From NCBI GenBank assembly GCA_010015675.1, contig ML976986.1, positions 1,109,455 to 1,173,454 on the forward strand: a DNA stretch of 64,000 nt, in the 5' to 3' direction. Both the position numbers and the translations under genes were made by a program. Below the pieces are notes generated by a model, which was not told the origin of the DNA, ran no database searches, and worked only from the letters and a program-made list of their open reading frames with translations. Every line of letters begins with the position of its first letter. Within the stretch, counting starts at the first letter, position 1. The stretch is from Byssothecium circinans (lineage: Eukaryota > Ascomycota > Dothideomycetes > Pleosporales > Massarinaceae). Of this stretch, positions 54,457-64,000 are shown piece after piece.

Positions 54457-56065
54457 ATGCCAGGCAAGGCGCACGTCGACGCGCTGCTACAGGAGAGAGG
54501 AAGTGCCAGCTTACAGGTACGTTTTATCCCTCTTACCATACACTGAAGAAAGCATTTTAAATGTAACAGGAGACGTCGTACCCATCAAACAGCCTCAACT
54601 TCCTCAGCCGCTCCAATCCCACCAACCATGCCCAACCCAACCCCCAAGAACCCAAACTCCAAAACCTCAACCTACCACAAGTAACCGCCAAGGTAAAACT
54701 AAACATCCTCATCGCCGGCGCTGGCTTAGGCGGCCTCTCAACAGCCATCGCTCTCCGCCGTCACGGGCACACCGTCACCATCCTCGAACGCGCCGCCTCC
54801 CTCGAAGAAGTAGGCGCGGGAATCCAAATCCCACCAAACTCCTCTCGTCTCCTTCTCAAATACGGCCTAGGCTCTTACATTTCCTCCAAAGTGACGGAGC
54901 CTGAAGCTATCCGCATGCGTCGCTGGCAAGACGGGGCGGTTCTGAGTACTACGCAGCTTCGTCCGGGGTTTAGGGAAAAGTATGGCGCGCCGTATTATGT
55001 GGTGCATAGAGCGAATTTGCAGCTTGCGCTGAGGGATTTGGCAGTTGATTTGGGCGTGGCGTTAAGACTAGGGGCGGGGGTGAGGGAGTATGGAAAGGGA
55101 GAGGGTAAAGTAGTGTTGGAAAGTGGGGAAGAGTGTGAAGCGGACTTCGTGATCGCTGCGGATGGGGTTAAGAGCGAGGCGAGAAGGGTGGTACTGGGTG
55201 GTGTTGATCAGGCACCACAGAAGGCCGGATTTGCGGCATATCGGGCGGTCGTTGATGTCGAACTTATGAAGAGAGACCCGGAATTGGAGTGGTTGCTTGA
55301 GAGTCCGGGGCAGAATTTGTGGTGAGTGTAATTGAAAGGTGCGAATGCGCCAGTGACTAATATGCGCCAGGGTTGGAGACAACAGACATGTGATGACTTA
55401 CACCATTGCGGGCGGGAAGACTCTCAATATGGTGCTCTCGCATCCGGATGACTCTGATCCGTCAGTATGGCGTCAAGACACTGTGATAGAAGATATGAAG
55501 AAGCAATTCGAGAACTGGGATCCACGGTACGCTCTTTTCTTTCTTACATGGAGAAATCAAGCAACTGATACATCAAAGTCTGGTTAAACTCATATCGTTA
55601 ATCCGTACCACCCTCAAATGGCCTCTTCTCTCCGGAAAGCCCTTGGAAAAGTGGGTATCTCCAGGCTCTAAGCTCGTCATAATTGGTGATGCCGCACACG
55701 CAATGGTCCCCTACATGAGCGAAGGTGCCGCTATGGCAGTCGAAGACGGTGCAGCGCTCGCTGAGGTTCTCTCCTTTATGACTTTACCATCGCAACTACC
55801 AGATGCATTGAAAACTTTTGAGCGGGTGCGGGTATTGAGGACCGGGCAGATGCAAGAAGCCAGTCTAGTGAATGGAAAGCTGTGGCATTTTGCTGATGGA
55901 CCGGAACAACGAGCTAGAGATGCGGCGATGAAAACGGAGGGAGATGGCGAGAGTCCGAACCAATGGAGCGATGTGTTGACGGCTTCGTGGACCTACGGGT
56001 ATGATGCTGAAAAGGAGGTTAGAAAGGCGTGGATAGAGAGCATAGGTACAGTAGCGAGGTTATGA
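54457..56065 (+). CDS. FAD-dependent monooxygenase, salicylate-hydroxylase-like
   Basis: Group A flavoprotein hydroxylase, likely acting on a hydroxybenzoate. Exons 54457-54516, 54570-55321, 55371-55526 and 55579-56065 (introns 53, 49 and 52 nt) give 484 residues. The dinucleotide fold is NILIAGAGLGGLSTAIALRR with HTVTILERAA; the DG motif is FVIAADGVKSEARR; the GD motif is LVIIGDAAHAMVPYMSEGAA. No ATG lies in frame just before the FAD fold, so a first exon (MPGKAHVDALLQERGSASLQ) spliced by GTACGT to ATGTAACAG is proposed; ATGs at 54430 and 54364 are in the same frame. With the FAH and dioxygenase genes nearby, 3-hydroxybenzoate 6-hydroxylase or salicylate 5-hydroxylase activity feeding gentisate is plausible. 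Confidence 0.8.
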
Positions 56066-56148
56066 TCACAAGTTGCAGGGATGGTGGGAACGAGTTGGTG
56101 TTCGTGGCTCATCAACTGTATGTGCCGTGGGTATCATTTCTGTCATAA

Positions 56149-58338
56149 TCACTCCTTCTGACGTTTCCGTGCTGTCGATAAGGCTGCCGATATTGCTGCA
56201 ACCTCCTCATCCACGGCTTCATCATCTTCACTTGCCACGTCGTCACCATCTGATGCGTCCGCCTCGTCGGCAAGGTCGAGCCCCAGGCCGCCTTCATCAT
56301 CACTAAAGCCTGCAAACTCTTCATCGTCCTCCTCATCCTCCTCATCATCGGCACCATCAATTGCGTCATTCGTAGCAGCGACACTCTCGGTAGCTTCGCT
56401 TTCGGCACCTCGCTTCCTCTTTCGAGGCATCTCGCCCAACTTGCCTTCTCGTCCATCCACTCCCTGTACCGGACCACCTGCCCCGCCCTCTTTTATCGGT
56501 GGGGGCGTGAACCAGGGAATCTTTCCTCGTATCCAGTCGTTGAGCACGATACGGGCGACTGCATCGAGGTCTGCTTCGCCACCCTTCAGCAGCCTGCCTT
56601 GCTTCCTGCAAAGCAGCTCTAGGAAGCCCGTGGAATCCTTGTATCCGGTCACTTCGTAGGTTCGCTGCAAATACTTGGGTTCAACGCGTCGAAGCACGGC
56701 TTCAATATATTGAGCTGGCCACTCCAATCTCTCTACTCGGATACTTCCTCGCAACAGAAGCTCTTCATCGGTATCTTGCTGATTCGGAGGAACAATTCCA
56801 GGGCAATCGATCAAGTAGATTCGCTTCATTAATGTGATGTATTGCCATACTAAATGGCATCAGCAAGTGCTCCCATTGTTTGTGGATGGCAGTGGAAACT
56901 CACCTTTGGTCTCACCAGCGATGGGTGCGACTGTGCAGACTTTCTTATTACGGAGAGTGTTGACAATGGACGACTTGCCAACATTGGGATAGCCAATTAG
57001 ACCAACAGAGATTTGTTTCCGGTCTGAATGAAGCGTGCTGAACTGTCGTAGAAGTGAGATCAAAGAACCCTTGCCGAAGCTGTTGTTGATTGATGCATGG
57101 AACGCAAGCGTGGGGAACTCGGTGGAAAGATGCCTAACCCAGGCGGCCTGAAGCAGATTAGCCTCCGTACTTAGATACAATGAAGTCGTAAAAGTTCAAG
57201 ATGAATGTGTGAAACGTTACTAAGAAAACCGCCACAAGCCGCAAAGCGAGCTAAGCAGAGGCAGCCTTCAACTCAAACGGGACACTAGACTCTGGCGACT
57301 CACCACCAAAACGGCGGATCGTCTACCCACCAACCAAGACGGTAGCAGGGAAGCGAGTCGTACTCAATCTTCCAAAGATGTAACAGAACCTATCCATGGA
57401 AAGGGAAAGGTCCTTGACTTATCGATGGGATATAGCAGGGGTGGAAAGAGGGTTTGAACTTACAGCAACTTTGCTAGGCACGAGGTCGACCTTGTTGAGG
57501 ATGAAGACAAGATGCTTGTGAGGGGCTTCTTCTCTAACATACTTCTCGACAGATCGACATCTCGTGCCAACCGGATCTCGTGCGTCGAGAACGTGGAGCA
57601 GAACGTCCGAGGAATCGATCACCTTGTACAGCTCGTTCCAGATGCGCTTCGACGTTCCTTTTGAGAAAATGGCTTCCCTGGCAGTAGTGATATCGCCGTC
57701 TTCGTTGTCGATATCGCCAGAATTTCCCGAAAGAAGCTTGGCCTGCTCCAACTTGTCCAGATACTGATCCTGCATGTCGTCCGTCCGCCCAGCCAGACTC
57801 TCAATGGAGTCGAAATCGAGCTTTGGTCGTTTGCGCTGAGCCTTGGGGCCGAACGTATCCTTGAAAGGTTCGCTGCCAACCGTGATCTTGGCCTGATGTT
57901 CCTTCAGGCCATTCACATTCCCCTTCTTCTCAATCAAGCTCATGGGCAGTTTGTTTCGCTTCATGAGATATGTGGTGGGGTCGGAGGCCTGCGCATCGAC
58001 AGCCGAGCGGAACGAATCGAGGGCATCTTGCGATATCACACGGGTATTGTTGAACCACTTCCTGTTCGGCTCGACGCGGGCAACGGGCGCATCACGGCTC
58101 TGATATGAGGCGGCTTTGGTGACCTTGCCGGCAGCATTGTGCTGAGCCTTTCCGTCGGTGAGTCGCTTTAACACCTTGACCTTTTTGGCGCTGCGGTAGA
58201 AGTTCTCGCCCTTGACTTTGACCTGCACATGTCAGTTGAAGAAATGGGTAAAATCTGTGCAAAACGCACATTGCCCATGCCATCGCCGGTGGCGCCCTGC
58301 CGCTCCTTCCTGTTCTTCTCTTTCTTGTGCGTGCCCAT
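56149..58338 (-). CDS. nog2: Nucleolar GTPase Nog2 (NUG2), 60S assembly factor
   Basis: GTPase of late nuclear pre-60S ribosome maturation. Exons 58338-58270, 58222-57464, 57147-56904 and 56849-56149 give 590 residues; introns are 47, 316 and 54 nt. The order of GTPase motifs is circularly permuted, as in this class: LNKVDLVP (G4) comes before [20 protein letters not shown] (G1), [14 protein letters not shown] (G2) and [10 protein letters not shown] (G3). Signatures around them, such as [39 protein letters not shown] and [16 protein letters not shown], are nearly invariant in Nog2. The C-terminus is acidic with basic patches. The second intron is six times longer than the others, in the gene whose yeast counterpart hosts a snoRNA. 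Confidence 0.93.
57148..57463 (-). ncRNA. Candidate intronic snoRNA in nog2 intron 2
   Basis: The 316-nt intron could host a small nucleolar RNA. In budding yeast the NOG2 intron encodes the H/ACA RNA snR191 (established knowledge). Here, on the minus strand, CGACTC (near 57360-57355) can pair with GAGTCG about 60 nt further on, enclosing CTACC pairing with GGTAG: a lower stem, internal loop and upper stem, as in an H/ACA arm. An ACA followed by three bases occurs at CACACATTC near 57210. I could not find a convincing ANANNA hinge or closed second hairpin, so this is only a candidate. Confidence 0.3.
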
Positions 58339-58515
58339 TTTCCTGTATCTGCAATTATCGTGGGAGAAATGGGTGGAAGAGAATGAAGTATGAAGTGTGC
58401 CGCCCTCGTTAGAGTTTTGGACCGAACTTTTTACGCTCGGACCCTGTCTTGGCGGTTCACTTTTCGATACAGATGCACCACCGACCGTCTCCGCAGCATC
58501 AAAGCCGCCATCGCA
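58339..58515. promoter_or_regulatory. Compact divergent promoter, nog2 / mS26
   Basis: Only 177 bp separate the start codons of the 60S assembly GTPase (-) and the mitoribosomal protein (+). Both genes serve ribosome production, so co-regulation from a shared promoter is plausible. No TATA box seen. Confidence 0.5.
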
Positions 58516-59442
58516 ATGCCACCTCGAATACCGGTCCGCTTTCCATGGGCGGCGAGGTCATCAATCACCCCCTCCAACACCCTCAATCTATCTTTATGCA
58601 TCCGCGCATTCTCCTCGACGCCTACCACGCTCGCTCTCGGTCCCGAGTCCCCTAACTACGTCGAAGTTCCCAAGCCGCTGCAGCCAACATGGGACCGTGA
58701 GCCCGAGCTCAAAGGTCACCTACCCGTTCCTCGCGATGTGTTCAAAACACGGTCCAAGCTACCGAAGGAGTCGCCAAAGTTCGTCAAGCTCACAACCAAG
58801 GAACCTGCAAAGGTGAAAGTCCCAGGGCCATACAGCAAGGATGCCGACTACAGATTATACAAGCAAAGATTGGCAGATGCAAGGAGAAAGGCGTTCAGGG
58901 AAGGTGTGCAAGAATTGCATGAGCGCAAGGTCACCACCGAAGCAGAACATCTAGAGAAGGTGCAAAAGGCAAGCGCCGAGAAGAGAGCACTCGCCATGGC
59001 ACCACCGCGAGACGTCGACGTCCTCACTCAGACCTCCATCTCCAAGAACATCCGCCTCTTTCTCACCGACCAGCTCCCGAGGACACCGCGCAGCGTCATT
59101 GTCCAGAATCGCCGGAAGGGCTTTGCGAGACGCCTTGCCAGGCAAAATACCGTGCGCCGCTCACGACTCCACGACCTGTACACCAATGCGAGGGAATTCA
59201 TCGTGAATGAGGAACAGCTGGATGAGGCAATCGAGAAGGCCTTTGGCACCAACGAAAACCCTGTTCGCTGGAACAACCAGGGTGTTGTCGGGCCCAACGC
59301 AACAGGCCTCAGTCCGTGGGATGGTCCTATTCCTGAAGGCGTGGGCGACAAGCTACAGAAGCTCAAAGGCGGAGAGGGCGTTGGTCTTGCGAAGGAGAGG
59401 GCTAAGAAGGTCGCCGAGGCGCTCACCGGTGGCAAGATGTAG
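58516..59442 (+). CDS. Mitochondrial small-subunit ribosomal protein mS26 (Pet123-like)
   Basis: 308 residues, single exon. The N-terminus (MPPRIPVRFPWAARSSITPS, then CIRAFSSTPT) is basic and Ser/Arg-rich, a mitochondrial presequence. Then come KTRSKLPKESPKFVKLTTKE, a long charged helix with YRLYKQRLADARRKAFREGV, and FLTDQLPRTPRSVIVQNRRK followed by RRSRLHDLYTNAREFIVNEEQLD given in two parts here, which match fungal mS26/Pet123. The C-terminus is Lys/Gly-rich. The frame continues upstream to 58390 but the context ATCGCAATGCC and the presequence favour this start. Confidence 0.8.
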   Translation: MPPRIPVRFPWAARSSITPSNTLNLSLCIRAFSSTPTTLALGPESPNYVEVPKPLQPTWDREPELKGHLPVPRDVFKTRSKLPKESPKFVKLTTKEPAKVKVPGPYSKDADYRLYKQRLADARRKAFREGVQELHERKVTTEAEHLEKVQKASAEKRALAMAPPRDVDVLTQTSISKNIRLFLTDQLPRTPRSVIVQNRRKGFARRLARQNTVRRSRLHDLYTNAREFIVNEEQLDEAIEKAFGTNENPVRWNNQGVVGPNATGLSPWDGPIPEGVGDKLQKLKGGEGVGLAKERAKKVAEALTGGKM

Positions 59443-59883
59443 GTGGTCTGATACAGGCACTGTAACTGGAAGTTGTGTATATTGTATGGAAATGTGACTG
59501 TATGTATAATACTGCATTAAATGAAGATTAAGTTGAAGGCGCGCTGTTCTCAACGCAACGCTTGACTGGGAGACCGCCGACATGCATTGCTGTGTTACAC
59601 GCCAAAGAACCTGCACCTGGACGATCCAAATTCGCACTTTGTTACGCTTCCAGAGGCAAAGTAATCTACATTTCCGTGCACACTTGTCCAACCCGTCCGC
59701 GATGAAACCCGCCATATTTCCTCCGCCAAAAGCAGGACAACCCCGCAGTGTCGTGCCGTGTTTCGCTGCCAAATCCCAATATCCATCAGACTCCCTCTCC
59801 TGAGGTGATGTACGTATTCATATGACGGCCAATCCTTCGTCGAGTTTGGATTAAAGCCTTTGATCATGACCCAAACCCCACAC
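59443..59883. other. Convergent 3' spacer
   Basis: Holds the 3' ends of the mS26 gene (+) and the unknown gene (-). Short frames only. Confidence 0.5.
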
Positions 59884-60864
59884 TCAAGGACAAAACACAC
59901 TCCCCACAATATCCCAACTCTCCCTCTCCCCATCAACGCCCCTATCCCACTCCACCGTCCTCCGCACCTCCTTCGCCAGCTCCCCACACAACCTCTCAAA
60001 CGTGTTTCCCACCGCCGTCTTCCTCCCGCAACCCGTGAAGAAATACACCGTCAGCTCCGACACCAAGCGGTGCACTTTCAGCGACTTGACGAGCCTGCGA
60101 TGAGTCGTGGTTTGCACTATGTGGAAATCGTGCTTGTCATAGTGGGCAAAGGAGATGAAGAAGGTGCGGGGAAGGTAGCTCGTTTTGGGGTACCCGGTTT
60201 CGGCGTTGCGGGCGAGGACTTCGAGGAGTTCGGTGGCTTCGATGGTGGGCTGAGGGAAGGAGGGGGCGTGGGTGGGGGGATGGCGGGGGGACATAAGACG
60301 GTGGGTTAGGGGGATGATGGTGGAGTCGGTGGTGGGTGAGGGTGGAGGTGTAGGGAGGAGTGTTGTTTGGATGATTTTTTTCGGGGTCTGGATAGTTTCC
60401 CTCTTAAAGGAGGAGTATGATGCTCGTAGAAGTATAGGGTCGATACACGCATCCATCGCATTGTTCGTCGTTGAAGGCGTCTCCGAGATTCCCATTTTTA
60501 GGCCATGACTTCCACTCCAGACGTCTCCAGGATCTTTCTTCCAGTCACCTCCACTCATTATGACCTCTTCGGCTGTGCGAAACCTGTCGAGACGCCGTAC
60601 AAGAGGAACATGCTTTCCCTTCGACTTCCACTCGTCACGGATCATGATGGCACGCTCTGCCATTTGGAGACCTGTGAGTGAGTCGAGGTCGTTTATCAGG
60701 CTGGAGATACAGGCAGCATGTGTCTCGATGAACGCCCGCATGGTCTTCTTATTGCGGCAGTGGAAGAGCGTTTTGACGTTCATCCTGTCCCGCATGGTCA
60801 AGGGGATGTTGGTGACTTGACGGGGACGAACCATTTTGACTTCGAATCTTTTCGCCCTGGCCAT
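59884..60864 (-). CDS. Hypothetical protein, 326 residues
   Basis: Single open frame from MARAKRFEVKMVRPRQVTNI. No family recognised. Two better-ordered parts flank a disordered middle: residues 1-125 (RMNVKTLFHCRNKKTMRAFI, SLINDLDSLTGLQMAERAIM, and WKSKGKHVPLVRRLDRFRTA) look helical; residues ~230-326 (EATELLEVLARNAETGYPKT, FFISFAHYDKHDFHIVQTTT, HRRLVKSLKVHRLVSELTVY) mix strands and helices. The linker is Pro/Thr/Ser-rich. No signal or membrane segment. Basic N-terminus; nuclear location possible but unproven. Confidence 0.6.
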   Translation of the reverse strand: MARAKRFEVKMVRPRQVTNIPLTMRDRMNVKTLFHCRNKKTMRAFIETHAACISSLINDLDSLTGLQMAERAIMIRDEWKSKGKHVPLVRRLDRFRTAEEVIMSGGDWKKDPGDVWSGSHGLKMGISETPSTTNNAMDACIDPILLRASYSSFKRETIQTPKKIIQTTLLPTPPPSPTTDSTIIPLTHRLMSPRHPPTHAPSFPQPTIEATELLEVLARNAETGYPKTSYLPRTFFISFAHYDKHDFHIVQTTTHRRLVKSLKVHRLVSELTVYFFTGCGRKTAVGNTFERLCGELAKEVRRTVEWDRGVDGERESWDIVGSVFCP

Positions 60865-63800
60865 TTGGAAAGCTCGATGAACGTGTTTGAGAGATGGATA
60901 TGTTGGGTCTGCTGAGGATGGCGAGGCCGTCCATGAAAGCGACCTGGATCCTGAGAGTATATGTTGGGGAAGCTGTACCTGGCCTCTGGATCAACGGTCG
61001 CTGGGAGTCGCCATGTTTGTATAGGGAAGTGGGGCAATGAGTTGATATACTACAGATTATGGACGTAGAGTGAGAGAGATAACTTCCAAGCCCTCCCAAC
61101 GGGCCTAACAGTGAAGGTGAAGGTGTGTATCCATGGTGATTGCAGTGAGAAATGAGAGAGATTGAGTCAACGTAACACTTTCAAATGAACTCACTTGTCA
61201 AGTCCTAAGGTTCACACTCATAACCGTTTGTAATTGACATTGTCGTAGGTCTCTTTATGGTCAACTTCTCTAAGTGTCCGTTCAAAAGGCAAGACTGTGA
61301 TGGACATGAAAGTGTATTGGCTTCGTTCTGGCGTCTTTCCAGTCCGAGAGTGGCATGTTGAACTCTAAAAATATAGGTCGTTGGAATCCCGCTTTAGAAG
61401 TCTCCAATCTTCTGAAGCGTTGTATTTGGTGAATTCAAGCTGAAGTTGAAGTCTGCGGCCATCCGAGTCGTCCGTTTCCAGTGCAATTGACACTTCCAAA
61501 TGATACAGAAGTGAGAGAATAGTGTCCAGATTCAGTTTGTCGAGTTCCGCACTCTGTTGGTCTCACCCACGTTTGTTGTTTGCCAGCTAGTCCTCGAGAC
61601 CACCGACGTCAGGTCCGTGCTTAAGCTGTGAATGTCATACATCGAATGTTAGTGGCGTTCTCTCCGCCCCAACACAACCCAACACCTAACCTTGAATCGC
61701 AGACAAGTCGCAATGATAGGACTACGCCGAGTACCAGCCCGACTAGCCTCCAAAACCCGTCGCTCGAGTTTAAGCGTTGCATGAGGCATTTCCCGCGGCT
61801 CTACACCACCTTGGCAGCTGTTGTAATGGCTCCCCAAGGCCGCCTCCCTACGCCTTCTCGTCCCCGCCCTCCTCATTTTCGCCTTCACTCTCACGTACAG
61901 AGGCTAGACGGAATGTTCTGTATGTGAGCTTCTTGCGCCGTTGACGTTACTGTGCTCCCCTTCCGGTCCCGATCAAGGTACCACCTAGCGACGCAATACC
62001 TATTCCCATCCGCCCTGCGCATGCATCCAGCAAATATAGTCGGATTGGCACAAGGCTTGGTTCGATCAGTCCAAGCAGCCTTGATAGCGACCAATATTTG
62101 GAGCGAATGTATCGGAGATGCGGGTGCCCGCAAGGGTGAAATCGACTCGGACGCAACTTTCTTTAGGCATAAGCTTGAAGGCTGCAAGTATGAAGGCTGG
62201 AATACGCTCACCCAAAGGGCGCACTATCGCGGTTTACATCATGCTGCCGACCCTCGAACGGAACCGTGAAGTTTTGTAGAGGCTATTAAAATACACCCCT
62301 GCCGCCTCCAACACCGCATGGGAGAGGTCGAGAGCCCCGGATTGGCCCTCATTCGATGCCATATGATTTGGTCTTCGCACGTTTGACACTGTCCTCTTCA
62401 ACAGCAGCAATCAATGAGCTTTCCGATGGGCCGGATCTCATCACACAGACGTCGGATAGTACGGGGCCCTTGTAATCAACCGTCCAGCGTCTCACAAGAT
62501 ACTAGAAAGAGGTAGATAGCGACAATGCGTGTTTGGCAATCCAACATGTGTCCCACCTAACTTGCTAGAACAATGGTTGGAGGGGTTGCTGGGAAGAATG
62601 CCATGCCAGATGGTCTTGTGTACGGCTCGCCGTCCGATGAGCTGAGGGACACTAGTAAGAGATAGACACTGGGGATACTGCATATAGAGTCCCGTCCAAA
62701 GGACGCGGCGATGGCGGTTGCGTACAAGTTTTGAGGCTATGTCACCCTTGAACTATATGTTCTGGTTATGGCACATCTGTGTGTCCATAGGGTCTCCGCA
62801 AATTCTCCGTCGATCACGGAGTCCGTTGACCATTATTCTTTTGGTCCCATATTCTTCCTGGCTCTTTCGACACGGTACCCTAGACTTGAATACTCTTGGA
62901 AGTCCTCTGCAGCTCCAAAGACCACTCTATAGAGAAAACAGAATCGGGTCCTGGTCGCATGAGGCTGCCGCCATGTCATGTTATCATCGTCTACCGTGAA
63001 GTGCTCAAACGCTGTATCGGAGGGATGTCTTGATATGATGTTGGCGCATCCGCATCTGCCGTTGATTCGGTCGTCACACGCCTGCGGTTGGATGGCTGCG
63101 TCTCGTTCTGTACGGATGCCAACACCTATCCGCTAAGGGAAGAAAGCATTGCGAGGCGCAAACGTCGTGGAACGTTCGGTCAAGGGCGCGAAGGCTCGGC
63201 CAGTCGTTTGCCGGAATCATCATGTCCGCCATCTACAGTCGACGCTCGTCTCTCGTTGTACTCAGAGTGTGGATGAGTGGACACAGCAGCGCATGGGGTG
63301 TAGTCGGTGAGCGGCTCTCTCGACGCATTTATAACGACAAACTCGACCATCATATCCGATGGAGTCAATGATTCTATTGTGGGCGCAGACGGTCATTCGG
63401 GAGCCCACCTCATCGAGTCGCGATAGACACACCGAACGACTCGGAGATCGAGTACCTGAGCCTCCCACTTGGGCTAAGCGACAACAGTTTAAGCTATTCT
63501 GGTCACTCAAGGGGCTTCATTTTACAACAAAAATGAGGGAAATTCAGTCTCGTGATGCTTGATTTTTATGATACTGGTATATCTGATTGTAAAAAGGGCA
63601 CATAGCGGAGTATGTGAAGGCTATGGTGGCCTTTTTCCCAACATTTTCTCTCGTCTGATGCTATACAGTAGCCGCTATCCTCTCACATCCGTCGCCTATC
63701 CTGTTTTCCGTTATTCACCGACGCTCATACGCTCTATTCCGCCCTATATATATCCCTCGCGGTAACAACATCTCCGGATATTAGCCTGATCAAAAGTCTC

Positions 63801-64000
63801 ACAAAGCCTATTCATGGTGTACACAACCCGTAGTACTCTTACAAGGAGTCAGATATTATATTTTCGTAATTTCCGAAGATCGCTTTTCCGTGAGAGACAT
63901 GTTAGACGAAGACATCCCCTCGCCAGGTCACGGCCAGCGATGCAAAAGAATCCATCAGCACGCTCTCTTACGGTCTGTATTGATGGTCCTCTTGTACTTC
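60865..64000. other. Gene-poor 3.1 kb at window end
   Basis: I can support no gene. Short frames on both strands lack codon bias and overlap each other. No terminal repeats, target-site duplications, tRNA boxes or AT-rich relic were recognised. A gene whose coding part lies beyond 64000 could have its leader here. Confidence 0.45.

Overview
The window is nuclear DNA of a filamentous ascomycete (Pezizomycotina; the gene content would fit a Dothideomycete, but that is inference). Supporting points are compact genes split by 47-90 nt introns with GTAAGT/GTACGT-type donors and CTRAC-like branch sites, a HET-domain gene, an AspE-like septin, an AA9 lytic polysaccharide monooxygenase and an 'EGF-tail' membrane protein. 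Splice sites were read by eye and accepted only when donor, acceptor, reading phase and family homology agreed; for each multi-exon gene the exon lengths sum to a whole number of codons. No tRNA, rRNA, CRISPR array or intact transposon was recognised.

Layout. 1-9 kb: divergent septin (-), then a local minus-strand family of three related Cys-motif ORFs (a short copy, a broken copy, and a long intact gene with a Pro/Ser repeat tail), then a HET-domain gene. 10-17.6 kb: tannase/feruloyl-esterase-like gene (+), DCAF11-type WD40 gene (+), Sec61-gamma/Sss1 (-), CPSF6-like RRM protein (+). 18-27 kb: a frameshifted hypothetical ORF, a possible 56-residue gene, a class I methyltransferase with a hidden first exon, an AA9 LPMO with four exons, the kinetochore protein Nnf1, and a 555-residue unknown. 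29-45 kb: EGF-like type II membrane protein, F-box protein, GNAT acetyltransferase, multi-pass membrane protein, secreted Vps62-family protein, RING protein with a chromodomain-like tail, NIF3-family protein, AlaX-type alanyl-tRNA editing protein.

45-61 kb: GH16 glucanase with a 16-nt micro-exon, a small secreted six-Cys protein, then an aromatic-acid (gentisate-type) catabolism cluster at 50.1-56.1 kb: DUF4863/hydroxylaminobenzoate-lyase-like protein, fumarylacetoacetase-family hydrolase, gentisate 1,2-dioxygenase, and salicylate-hydroxylase-like FAD monooxygenase. The dioxygenase has lost its N-terminal half, including the part of the cupin that should carry two of the three iron ligands, and an unrelated protein-kinase-like gene lies next to the break. 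The cluster is followed by the circularly permuted GTPase Nog2, whose 316-nt intron is a candidate snoRNA host, divergent from the mitoribosomal protein mS26/Pet123, and by a 326-residue unknown. The last 3 kb hold no gene I can support.

Most worth a second look: the three-copy Cys/KYP family, the decayed gentisate cluster, the long Nog2 intron, and the RING-chromo-like fusion.
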